Source: Flavobacterium fluviatile
GTDB taxonomy: Bacteria; Bacteroidota; Bacteroidia; Flavobacteriales; Flavobacteriaceae
DNA length: 64,000 nucleotides
Assembly: GCF_010645065.1 (NCBI RefSeq)
Contig: NZ_JAADZW010000018.1
Coordinates: 50,215 to 114,214, forward strand
Direction of reading: 5' to 3'
The notes under the pieces were generated by a model, which did not search any database, was not told where the DNA came from, and saw nothing but the letters and a program-made list of their open reading frames with translations. A program made the position numbers and the translations under genes. Shown here one piece after another: positions 19,402-27,712 of the stretch (within the stretch, counting starts at the first letter, position 1; each line of letters opens with the position of its first letter).

Positions 19402-19950
19402 ATGAGCAGAAAATACAAGTTTGGAGAAAAGACCGGAGCATACTTTATAAGTTTTGCTACAGTTTACTGGATAGATGTATTTACAAGGGATGAGTATTTT
19501 GGAAATATTATTGAATCATTAGACTATTGCAGTAAACATAAATCAATGGAAATTTATGGCTATTGTATCATGCCTAGCCATATTCATTTAATTTTTAGAT
19601 CAGCAAGCGGAGATCCTTCAGGATTAATAAGAGACTTTAAAGGATTTACATCCAGAAAAATGCTCAAAGCAATCGAAGAAAATCCACAAGAAAGCAGAAA
19701 AGAATGGATGCTTTGGATGTTTGAAAGAGCCGGAAAGAAAAACAGCAACGTTAAATTCAGGCAATTTTGGCAGCAAAACAATAAACCCATTGAAATCTGG
19801 TCTCTAAAAGTTTTTGAGCAAAAATTAAATTACATCCATAATAATCCGGTCGAAACTGGCTTTGTAACGAATCCTATAGACTGGAAATACAGTTCTGCCA
19901 GAAATTATGGCAACAATGACCAAACTGTTTTAGAAATTGATATTAATTAA
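19402..19950 (+). CDS. REP-associated tyrosine transposase (RAYT, IS200/IS605-like)
   Basis: 182 residues, the usual RAYT length. The HUH motif is at residues 60-62 (MPSHIHLIF), followed by LIRDFKGFTSRKM and KLNYIHNNPVETGFV, all hallmark RAYT segments. RAYTs are domesticated Y1 transposases that recognise and cleave REP palindromes. Here the gene sits between two REP copies in opposite orientation (19288-19326 and 19957-19997), the classical arrangement. The HUH pair is intact, so the enzyme may be active. Start ATG at 19402. Confidence 0.92.
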   Translation: MSRKYKFGEKTGAYFISFATVYWIDVFTRDEYFGNIIESLDYCSKHKSMEIYGYCIMPSHIHLIFRSASGDPSGLIRDFKGFTSRKMLKAIEENPQESRKEWMLWMFERAGKKNSNVKFRQFWQQNNKPIEIWSLKVFEQKLNYIHNNPVETGFVTNPIDWKYSSARNYGNNDQTVLEIDIN

Positions 19951-19956
19951 TTGATT

Positions 19957-19997
19957 GTGCGTAAGTGCACGAGCGGGACGCTCGCGCTAGCGGGGGG
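19957..19997 (-). repeat. REP palindrome, right flank of the RAYT gene
   Basis: On the minus strand this reads CCCCCCGCTAGCGCGAGCG then TCCCGCTCGTGCACTTACGCAC. It has the same head and stem-loop as the left copy, in inverted orientation. The stem is CGAGCG / CGCTCG. Confidence 0.8.
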
Positions 19998-20037
19998 TTA
20001 TATGGCATAGATTTTTTAATCCAGTAAAAAAAAGATA

Positions 20038-20595
20038 ATGATAATTGATTTCAGTTTTCAAAGTAGTTATAGTATAGAAGTTTTAGAAAAACTTGGGACA
20101 GAGGATAGATATTACTATCCGAATGGAACATCAAATGGAGGAAAAGACGGATTGATTGTAAAAGTTACTCCTTCAAAGGGTAAAGCATGGATTGGGGTCT
20201 TTGCTTTTGGTGAAATAAGCCATAATGGTTTACATGGAGTTTATACTACCCCCAATCTTGATAAATTTTGTGTAATATCAAGAGGAGCAGGTTATATTAT
20301 TTCATCTTTAAATCCAAATGATTGTGAGGAAGTGCAATCTATACCTATTATAGATGTTCGCTCTATGAAGTTTCAAAGCATTATAGTTTTCGCTGATTTT
20401 ACTGATCTGATAGCCTATGATGAAAATGGAATTAAATGGCATACTGAACGCATTGCTAATGATGGCTTTAAAATAACAGAGGTAACAGATAGGTATTTGA
20501 GAGGTCAATTTTGGAATATCCGTAATGAAGCTAATGAAACATTTGAAGTAGATCTTTCATCTGGTTATCAAGTCGGAGGAATCAAAGAAATATGA
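20038..20595 (+). CDS. Hypothetical cytoplasmic protein, possible immunity-type protein
   Basis: 185 residues, no signal peptide or membrane segment, predicted mostly beta (KAWIGVFAFGEISHNGLHGVYTTPN, FCVISRGAGYIISSLNP, QSIIVFADFTDLIAYDENGIKWH). Similar soluble beta-propeller-like proteins are often found beside Bacteroidota polymorphic toxins, and this one lies downstream of the RHS locus with a RAYT/REP unit between them. An immunity role is possible but rests on context and a vague family resemblance. I do not recognise a named domain with confidence. Confidence 0.7.
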   Translation: MIIDFSFQSSYSIEVLEKLGTEDRYYYPNGTSNGGKDGLIVKVTPSKGKAWIGVFAFGEISHNGLHGVYTTPNLDKFCVISRGAGYIISSLNPNDCEEVQSIPIIDVRSMKFQSIIVFADFTDLIAYDENGIKWHTERIANDGFKITEVTDRYLRGQFWNIRNEANETFEVDLSSGYQVGGIKEI

Positions 20596-20648
20596 AATGC
20601 CTCCCACGATTAATATGATTTAAGCAAATAAAAACTATAAAAATTTAA

Positions 20649-20697
20649 CCTCCGCTCACCGAAGAGTTTCTTATGAAAAAGCTGCGCAAATGTCTCT
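20649..20697 (+). repeat. Copy of the GAAGTGTTCTCATGAAAG / GCGCAAATGTCT dispersed repeat
   Basis: CCTCCGCTCACCGAAGAGTTT then CTTATGAAAAAGCTGCGCAAATGTCTCT matches the family at 49938-50041 in the same orientation. It lies between the hypothetical gene and a terminator-like hairpin. Confidence 0.65.
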
Positions 20698-20745
20698 AGA
20701 ATGCACCCAAAAGTTTAGACGAATTTATTAATTAAATTTGATAAT

Positions 20746-20774
20746 AATGAGCCCGATATTGTATCGGGCTCATT
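20746..20774. terminator. Strong hairpin, likely terminator
   Basis: Perfect 13-bp stem AATGAGCCCGATA / TATCGGGCTCATT with a TTG loop, followed by CCTTTTAG. Probably ends transcription of the 20038-20595 gene. A stem this long could also be a remnant mobile palindrome. Confidence 0.65.
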
Positions 20775-20988
20775 CCTTTTAGATTTAGTTTTATTCTGTC
20801 GTTATATAACCGATTATATCCCACTTCTTTCCGTTACCTTTAAATTTGATAATAAAACCGTTTTATCTTATAAATGATTTTGCTTCTGCTCTTCATATTT
20901 TTGAATTACCAGAATTTCTCAATTTAATTACCTGAAATCATCTTAACATATTTCAGGCTATATAGAAGTCAAATTAAAAGATAAAATT

Positions 20989-21168
20989 ATGAACACAACT
21001 TTTAAAAAAAATCAGGAAGTACGGCAGGAATTTGGCGGGCCTGTAATGAAAGTAATTGGTTTTGAACCTGAACTAATTGAAAATGTTATTACCCAATGGG
21101 AAGATGAAGAAGGCACTATCATTACCGGAAAATTTATGGATTCTGTGCTTGTACCGGCAGATGAATAA
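20989..21168 (+). CDS. Small YodC-like protein (DUF2158 family)
   Basis: 59 residues: MNTTFKKNQEVRQEFGGPVM, KVIGFEPELIENVITQWEDE, EGTIITGKFMDSVLVPADE. The pattern (short basic start, GGPxMxV, then a QW...D...F...L segment) fits the YodC/DUF2158 family of small single-domain proteins whose function is poorly known. It begins with ATG preceded by an A-rich stretch and ends in a perfect hairpin overlapping the stop codon. It is monocistronic and convergent with the repressor gene. Confidence 0.75.
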   Translation: MNTTFKKNQEVRQEFGGPVMKVIGFEPELIENVITQWEDEEGTIITGKFMDSVLVPADE

Positions 21169-21187
21169 CCGGAATTTACTTCCGGTT
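21167..21187. terminator. Hairpin between convergent genes
   Basis: AACCGGAA / TTCCGGTT with a 5-base loop, overlapping the stop codon of the small gene and just before the convergent repressor gene ends. There is no T-run, so the termination role is moderate. Confidence 0.5.
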
Positions 21188-21198
21188 ACATCACCTGC

Positions 21199-21966
21199 TT
21201 ATCCTTTATTTTTCCGTATTTCGTTTACTTCCCTCTTTACATCTAAAATCAATTCTTTCAGGTCCTGAATTTCATTTAATTCCTGTTTCTTATCTGTACG
21301 CCCAATATTGCAGCGGTACTCCCAGATTTCTATAATGTCTGAGAGCCTGACTTCATAATTCGGATAGAAATTATTATCTGATTCTAAAACCAAAGCGTTT
21401 TTTTTATTTTTATTCAGACGCTTGTACACCATTCCTTCATTTTTAGTAATGAGGATGTAGGTTTTGCCGTCCTGTACATCTCCCAGCCTTTCTACATAAC
21501 GCCCTACAATGATGCTCCCGTCTTCATGCGGCGGCATGGAATCACCTTCGACAGGAAACCCCCTGTGTTTGCCCGGTCCCAGAAAAGGAAGTGAAATCTG
21601 CTGGAGGCTTTCGATATATTCCGGGTCTGAGTAGCCATTGAGATAGCCTGCTTTTACTTTTTGTGTTACTATTTCTATAAAATTTTCCCCGCCATGATCT
21701 ACGAGAATTGGCAGAACTAATCTGTTGCTTTCGAGTTTAATCAAATGCTGCATGTCAATTTTTCGGATATCAACCGAAAGCAGCAGATCAATACTCATGT
21801 GATAGTAGCGTGCTATTTTTTTTAAAATTTCATACGGAGCTTCAGAAGTACCGTCTTCGTATTTGACATACCTTCCTCTGGTAATGTGAAGGTTCTCTGC
21901 TAATTTTTCCTGTGAGATTTTTTGCCTAACCCTTAAAACCCTGATGTTATCTGAAAATAAGGACAT
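21199..21966 (-). CDS. XRE/LexA-like repressor with S24 self-cleavage domain
   Basis: 255 residues from the ATG at 21966; a longer frame exists, but its first 25 residues look like untranslated leader. Residues about 7-60 are a helix-turn-helix (IRVLRVRQKISQEKLAENLH). The C-terminal half is a peptidase S24 domain with Ser143 in GDSM and Lys182 in MVYKRL, the catalytic dyad of LexA/CI-type autoproteolysis, and an Ala-Gly pair (KAGYL, residues 106-107) in cleavage-site position. A short coiled coil ends the protein. Such regulators respond to DNA damage through RecA or act as stress and phage repressors. It is divergent from an AlkB-like repair gene with about 80 bases between, so control of that gene is a reasonable inference. 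Confidence 0.9.
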   Translation of the reverse strand: MSLFSDNIRVLRVRQKISQEKLAENLHITRGRYVKYEDGTSEAPYEILKKIARYYHMSIDLLLSVDIRKIDMQHLIKLESNRLVLPILVDHGGENFIEIVTQKVKAGYLNGYSDPEYIESLQQISLPFLGPGKHRGFPVEGDSMPPHEDGSIIVGRYVERLGDVQDGKTYILITKNEGMVYKRLNKNKKNALVLESDNNFYPNYEVRLSDIIEIWEYRCNIGRTDKKQELNEIQDLKELILDVKREVNEIRKNKG

Positions 21967-22047
21967 AATCTGTTTGTTACAATTTATAACCACAAATATA
22001 TAAAAAATTGTTATTATCTGTGCTAATTTTATGTTTTCCAAAAAGCA

Positions 22048-22668
22048 ATGAAAATGACACTTTTTAACGATACCGAACTGTTTTCGAGCGGTACAGGAGG
22101 CAAAAAGCAGTTTGATGTTCCTGATGCCGACTTACTTTTAATCGACAACTTTTTCTCAAAAGAAGAATCCGATTATTATTATACTGTTTTGCTAAACCAA
22201 ACGCAATGGCATGAATATGATATGCCTATGTACGACAAAATAGTTACCGCTCCCAGAATGATTTCGTGGTACAGTGACGCCAATTTAGACGGCCACAATT
22301 CCAGTGCAAACTGGCCTGATGAACTGCAAGATATCAGGGAGCGTGTTGAAAGGGAAACCCATATACAATTTAATGCCGTACTGCTCAATCTTTACCGAAA
22401 CGGAAAAGACGGTGTGGGATGGCACAGCGATAAGACCAAAAGCAGTAACAAGAACATGGATATCGCCTCTGTTACTTTTGGAGAAACCAGAATGTTCAGG
22501 CTCAGGCACAAGTTTAGAAAGGAAATTCCGCAGATTGAAATTCCACTGCATCACGGCACATTCTTACTGATGGCAGGCGCTACTAACAGTTTCTGGCAGC
22601 ATCAGGTTCCTAAAACCTCCCGTGACGTCCTGCCGAGAATTAACCTGACTTTCAGAAGGGTTAAATGA
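22048..22668 (+). CDS. AlkB-like 2OG-Fe(II) dioxygenase, alkylated DNA repair
   Basis: 206 residues. The iron triad is visible: His126 and Asp128 (VGWHSDK) and His185 (WQHQVPK). The 2-oxoglutarate and fold-defining arginines lie in RINLTFR (Arg197, Arg203), with NLYRNGKDGVGWHSD and LASVTFGETR-type segments typical of the AlkB/ALKBH2-3 group (here IASVTFGETRMFRLRH). It oxidatively removes methyl groups from damaged DNA or RNA bases. Start ATG at 22048, with a second ATG two codons later. It is divergent from an S24-type repressor, which fits a damage-inducible unit. Confidence 0.93.
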   Translation: MKMTLFNDTELFSSGTGGKKQFDVPDADLLLIDNFFSKEESDYYYTVLLNQTQWHEYDMPMYDKIVTAPRMISWYSDANLDGHNSSANWPDELQDIRERVERETHIQFNAVLLNLYRNGKDGVGWHSDKTKSSNKNMDIASVTFGETRMFRLRHKFRKEIPQIEIPLHHGTFLLMAGATNSFWQHQVPKTSRDVLPRINLTFRRVK

Positions 22669-22822
22669 TATTATTTATTGCTATTAAAACCTTTCTCGTT
22701 TAAAAAAAATATTCCTAATAATATTATTTGTTATTTTTTTTAGTAGTCCTTTTTTTATTGTTGTTTTTTTTCAAAAACGTCTAAAAAAAATAACCCCTTC
22801 TTTTTTCCTGTTAATTTTATCT

Positions 22823-22830
22823 TATATTTG
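22823..22830 (+). promoter_or_regulatory. Flavobacterial -7 promoter element before the surface-protein cluster
   Basis: TATATTTG matches the Bacteroidota consensus TAnnTTTG exactly and lies about 83 bases before the GTG start of the first gene of the long plus-strand cluster. A clear -33 TTTG at the usual spacing is not visible. The region 22669-22913 holds no gene and is very AT-rich with T-tracts. Confidence 0.5.
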
Positions 22831-22913
22831 ACCGCCCGTTAAATCAATTATTATTAAGTGATTATTTACACGTAAATCCAACTGTAAATAAAAACTTAAT
22901 TTCAACTTAACCT

Positions 22914-25900
22914 GTGTCAAATTTGAAAAAAATTACTTCTAAGTCTATTTATTGCGTATTTAGTTTTGTTTTATTTATAATCAGTAGTACTTCTTTTTCG
23001 AATACTAACGATACAATTGTAGGTCAAAAAAAAGATAAAGTAATCTTACATAAAGCTGCATCTGAACTTCATGTACTAACGAATTTTTCTGAACCTGCGA
23101 CTTCCGAAAGCGAATTTACCAATGCTTTTCTCAAAAAGAATTTCCCTATTTCGGTACAGACTAATGATGATTTAAGCAAGGCGATGGCCACCTGCGAAGA
23201 AATCGACAAGAACATGAGCCTTCTTACTGATTTTTTAGAGCCCAACAAATTTTCTACCCTGCCTTTAGGAATAAAGAAGACGATTGGTGGAATACAGTAC
23301 CTGCTAGGCATCAGTAATGCTAAATTTACTCCTGAATATACCGAATTAACCGCTTTTGTCAGAATTACTATCCCACAGGATGAAGATGGCAAACAAAAAC
23401 AATTATTTTTCGGTGCTAATAATATCAAACTTTCGCACAAAGGAGGTTTAGTAGGTGACACTAATCTGGTTTTATTAGGTGATGTTCCGATTAAAATTAA
23501 TGGTGAAAATTTATTGCTCGTACTCAAAGGTGGCATGGAAATGTCTACCGGCGAAGTTAAAAACAAAACCTATGTTACGATCGATTGTAATGGTTTTAAA
23601 GAGCTCGGTATAGATGCTGAAGTCGTTTTTTCGAGAAGCTTACTGGAACCGGTTGATGCAAGCTACAAGCCACTTCCTGATACAGAAAGAGTTAAAGCAT
23701 CTTTTAAAACGGTTATCACCAATTGGAATGATATTATGGTAGAAGTATCCCTGCCAACATTTCAACTCACAAAATATAAAGGAACCTGCTTTGAACTCAA
23801 CAAAGCTGTAGTTGATTTTAGTGATATCAGAAACTCCGGCAATATCGTCTGGCCACCTGATTACCAAAAAGATTATTTAGTTCCAGGAAACGAAAACCTA
23901 TGGAGGGGATTTTATGTAAACTCCTTAAAAGTTGTACTGCCTCCTGAATTCAAAGACAAAGAAACCAATAACAGGATTAGCTTTAAAGCAACCAACCTGT
24001 TAATAGACAGAATGGGAGTTTCGGGTAATTTTTCTGCAGATAATGTTTTAGATTTAGGAAAAGGAAGTGCTGCAGGATGGCAGTTTTCCGTTGACCATAT
24101 CGAAATGGAATTTAAAGCAAATGCATTAATGTTTGCCAAATTTAATGGCGCTATTGTCTTGCCTTTAACGGACAAGTCAAAGAAATGTTCTGCCAAATCC
24201 CGTGGCGAAATTGCCTATAATGCGCTTATAAACCCAATAGACAATGAATATCTTTTAAAAGCCGAAGTAAGTGAAAATGTCTGTTTTCAGGCATTTAAAG
24301 CTACAGCAAAATTCGATAAAGGTTCTTATATAGAATTAAAAGTAAAAGAAGGCAATTTTCTACCTAAAGCTTTCCTGAACGGAAGCATAGCCATAAAAGG
24401 CAGCAACAAACCAAATGCTGACCAGGAACCGGAAACCAAAAGCCCTGAATTATCAGGCATGGGAATCGCTATGGCACAGGGAACACAAGTAAAAACCACC
24501 GCTCCTGCCTCCACTACTCCTGCCCCTCCTGAGGAGGATGAAGATGAGAAAGGGGCTGTCGCCTTTAAAGGGATATTGTTTCAAAATTTAGAATTACAAA
24601 CCGTAACCCCTATTTTTAAGGCCGATTATTTTGGTTATAAAAATGAAGCCGAAACCGACCCTAGCTCTTCTAAAGTCGCTAATTTCCCGATAACGATTCA
24701 TGAGATTGCGCTTACGGCAGATGATGTATCCGTCTCCCTGAAAATTGATCTATCCGTTAATTTAATGAAGGACCAGTTTAACGGAAGAACCAAATTTAAT
24801 ATTGTCGGAAAATTCGGTAAAGATGAAGGGATACAGAAATGGAAATTTTCTCATTTAAAATTTGAGCGGGTAGACATTGCAGCCGATTTAGGCGGAATGA
24901 AATTCAAGGGAAGCATTGAGATAATGGATAATGACCCTGTTTACGGCAAAGGTTTCAAGGGATCCCTAAAAGCAGATTTTACAGGAGGCATATCGGTTGA
25001 AGCTAATGCTATTTTTGGTTCTACCACTTTCAGGTACTGGTATGTGGATGCTATGGTTGACAACCTGAATATCCCTGCCGGAGCCATTACTTTTAAAGGT
25101 TTTGGAGGCGGAGCCTTTTACCGAATGAAAAAAGACGGATTCAGCAACCGATTTGCGGCTTCCGGATCCAACTATGTACCGGATTCAGATTCAGGGCTTG
25201 GGGTTAAAGCCATGATAAAATTTGCCGGCACCGCAACTGCTGATGCTTTTTGGGGAGGCGCAGGTTTTGAAATTGCGTTTAATAATCACGGAGGTATCAA
25301 CAGGATAAGCCTTTACGGGGAAGGCCATGTCATGCAGCCATTTGAAATTCCGGGTGCTGAAGAATTGACCAAAGTGTTAAAAGCGGTTACAGAAAATGAA
25401 TCCCTGATGTCACAAGTTGCTCTTGAGGCATTAAAAACATCAGATTTATCAAAGGCGGCAGAACAGCTTTATCCTAATGATGTAAAAAACTCGATGGGTA
25501 TCAATGCCTTTGCAGCTATAGAATATGATTTCAGAGCTAAAACACTGCACGGTTCCTTCGACTTATATATTGATACCCCTGGTGGTTTTATAAAAGGCCG
25601 CGCTTCCGGAAACAGAGCCGGGTGGGCCGTTCTACATTTCGGTCCGGACAAATGGTATATTCATATGGGAACTCCAACTGACCGTTTAGGTATTAAGTTA
25701 GCAGTAGGATCAATTGAAGTGGAAGCCGGAGGCTACTTTATGCTTGGTGATGATATTCCCGGAAGTCCGCCACCTCCAGCAATTGTTGCTCAAATCATAG
25801 GTGTTGATGTTGCCAAGCTTGACTATATGCGTAATGAAAATATGATTGCCGCAGGAAGAGGTTTTGCATTTGGAGCTGACTTTAGCATGAAAACAGGTAA

Positions 25901-27710
25901 TATGAGTTTTTTAATGTTTTATGCCAGTTTTCAAGCCGGTTTTGGTTTTGATATCATGGTCAAAGACTATGGTGAAGCAGCCTGTAAAGGTTCCGGACAA
26001 ATTGGTCTGAACGGATGGTATGCCAACGGACAATCCTATGCTTATATGCAGGGAGAACTGGGAATCAATATAAAATTATTCTTTGTACGAAAGAAAATAG
26101 CTATAATTAAAGGACAGGCTGCCGTTTTACTACAAGCAAAATTACCTAATCCATTGTGGATTCGGGGTTATATGGCCGGTAAATTCAGTATTCTGGGAGG
26201 GGCAATAAGAGGCAGCTACAGATTTAAGCTACAATTTGGAAAAGAGTGCGAATTTATAAATGCAGACCCACTCGCAGGATTGAAATCTATTGCTGACATA
26301 ACACCAACCGAAGGTTCAAAAGACGTAGATGTTTTTGCTATTCCACAGGTTGCCTTTAATATGCCTATCGATAAAAACTTTACACTTGAAGATGATGCAG
26401 GAACCAAAACATATCGACTCAAACTGGAAGAATACACTATAAAAAAAGACGGAGTTCCTATAACTGGTACTTTAAGTACAAACACCTCCAAAGATTTACT
26501 AAGTTTTAATGCTACTGATGTGTTGCCTCAAAACTCTAACCTGACATTAACTGTAAAAGTAAGTTTTCAGGAAAATGTAAACGGTACATGGAAAACTATT
26601 ATGGATCAGGGCCAGGTTGCTATAGAACATGAAGTAAGGAATTTTACAACTGGTGCAGCTCCTAAAAATATTCCTGTAAGCAATATTGCGTATTGCTATC
26701 CTGTTTTTGACCAAAAATATGTCTATCAAAACGAAAGCAAAGAAGCTTATATCGTATTAAAACAAGGTCAGCCTTATTTATTTGACTTAAAGCCGGGACA
26801 ATCCCAAAAAGCTTTTTATAAAACAGGGAATAAAATTGCCAATAGTGCCATTAGATATAATAATGATTCAAGAAAAATAAGTATTGATATTCCTCTACTG
26901 GAAAATACAAAGCCATATAATTTATCCTTGATGACACTTGAACCTCAAAGTGATGCCAATGGTAATCTGACTGAAAATTACCAGTCCCAAAATCTCGAAG
27001 ATGACAACAATATAGATGTAAAAGATAATGAGCTTAAAGAAGTTGTTTCCGGAGGAGAATCAATCGAATTGGTACAGTACAATTTCAATACCAGCCAATA
27101 CAATACTTTTCAGGAAAAGATGGCCGCCAAAAAGCCTAAACAGACATTAGTAGAAATCATTTATATGGATGTCCATGCTTTGCAGTCTTTAAACAGTTCT
27201 ACAGAGCCTTTTGATGAAGCAGAACTTATTGGTAATGCCAAAACCTTGTTTCAGCCGTTGGTAAGTACAGAAGCTATTTTGGATAACAATTATTACAACA
27301 ACGAAATTTATCCACTAATTTATAAGGGATATCCTTTAGAAGCTGATTTAAAACTGAACAAAAGCAGTAATTTGGCTTTAGGCATTCCTCCTGTAAAGGG
27401 TGTAGAAACCATGGCCTGGTATCAGGATTATATATTTAACAACCCAACCAGTTTTATGCTGAAAGAATATCTCCCTTATCGTTACAATTTGCCATTTCAT
27501 TTTAAAAATGATTTTATTGATTTAAGATATAAAATCGTAAACAAATATGTTACTACCAATAATCAGGCTATGATAGCGAAATACGATTATATCATCAATG
27601 GGGAATTTCCATATATAAAAAAAGGCACTTATAACATTAAACTAAATTATACCCTTCCGGGCGGTCAGGCAGGAACAAGTTCTATTTTTACTTTCAACAA
27701 ATCAAATTAA
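22914..27710 (+). CDS. Very large exported protein of unknown function, first gene of the surface cluster
   Basis: 1598 residues. Start is GTG at 22914 (or the TTG three codons later); no ATG fits. The N-terminus has a signal sequence (KSIYCVFSFVLFIISSTSFS). Two long beta-rich halves are separated by a Pro/Thr/acidic linker at about residues 525-545 (TTPAPPEEDEDEKG). The second half has Gly-rich, amphipathic segments alternating with repeat-like phrases (FKGFGGGAFYRM, FAGTATADAFWGGAGFEIAF, YFMLGDDIPGSPPPPAIVAQ). Toward the C-terminus (about 1125-1260) is a bacterial Ig-like domain (DVFAIPQVAFNMPIDKNFTL). No T9SS sorting domain is visible. I do not recognise the family. It is followed after 2 bases by the fibronectin-III gene and probably co-transcribed with the whole cluster. 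Size and composition suggest a periplasmic or outer-membrane-associated scaffold; this is inference. Confidence 0.85.
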   Translation: MSNLKKITSKSIYCVFSFVLFIISSTSFSNTNDTIVGQKKDKVILHKAASELHVLTNFSEPATSESEFTNAFLKKNFPISVQTNDDLSKAMATCEEIDKNMSLLTDFLEPNKFSTLPLGIKKTIGGIQYLLGISNAKFTPEYTELTAFVRITIPQDEDGKQKQLFFGANNIKLSHKGGLVGDTNLVLLGDVPIKINGENLLLVLKGGMEMSTGEVKNKTYVTIDCNGFKELGIDAEVVFSRSLLEPVDASYKPLPDTERVKASFKTVITNWNDIMVEVSLPTFQLTKYKGTCFELNKAVVDFSDIRNSGNIVWPPDYQKDYLVPGNENLWRGFYVNSLKVVLPPEFKDKETNNRISFKATNLLIDRMGVSGNFSADNVLDLGKGSAAGWQFSVDHIEMEFKANALMFAKFNGAIVLPLTDKSKKCSAKSRGEIAYNALINPIDNEYLLKAEVSENVCFQAFKATAKFDKGSYIELKVKEGNFLPKAFLNGSIAIKGSNKPNADQEPETKSPELSGMGIAMAQGTQVKTTAPASTTPAPPEEDEDEKGAVAFKGILFQNLELQTVTPIFKADYFGYKNEAETDPSSSKVANFPITIHEIALTADDVSVSLKIDLSVNLMKDQFNGRTKFNIVGKFGKDEGIQKWKFSHLKFERVDIAADLGGMKFKGSIEIMDNDPVYGKGFKGSLKADFTGGISVEANAIFGSTTFRYWYVDAMVDNLNIPAGAITFKGFGGGAFYRMKKDGFSNRFAASGSNYVPDSDSGLGVKAMIKFAGTATADAFWGGAGFEIAFNNHGGINRISLYGEGHVMQPFEIPGAEELTKVLKAVTENESLMSQVALEALKTSDLSKAAEQLYPNDVKNSMGINAFAAIEYDFRAKTLHGSFDLYIDTPGGFIKGRASGNRAGWAVLHFGPDKWYIHMGTPTDRLGIKLAVGSIEVEAGGYFMLGDDIPGSPPPPAIVAQIIGVDVAKLDYMRNENMIAAGRGFAFGADFSMKTGNMSFLMFYASFQAGFGFDIMVKDYGEAACKGSGQIGLNGWYANGQSYAYMQGELGINIKLFFVRKKIAIIKGQAAVLLQAKLPNPLWIRGYMAGKFSILGGAIRGSYRFKLQFGKECEFINADPLAGLKSIADITPTEGSKDVDVFAIPQVAFNMPIDKNFTLEDDAGTKTYRLKLEEYTIKKDGVPITGTLSTNTSKDLLSFNATDVLPQNSNLTLTVKVSFQENVNGTWKTIMDQGQVAIEHEVRNFTTGAAPKNIPVSNIAYCYPVFDQKYVYQNESKEAYIVLKQGQPYLFDLKPGQSQKAFYKTGNKIANSAIRYNNDSRKISIDIPLLENTKPYNLSLMTLEPQSDANGNLTENYQSQNLEDDNNIDVKDNELKEVVSGGESIELVQYNFNTSQYNTFQEKMAAKKPKQTLVEIIYMDVHALQSLNSSTEPFDEAELIGNAKTLFQPLVSTEAILDNNYYNNEIYPLIYKGYPLEADLKLNKSSNLALGIPPVKGVETMAWYQDYIFNNPTSFMLKEYLPYRYNLPFHFKNDFIDLRYKIVNKYVTTNNQAMIAKYDYIINGEFPYIKKGTYNIKLNYTLPGGQAGTSSIFTFNKSN

Positions 27711-27712
27711 GC

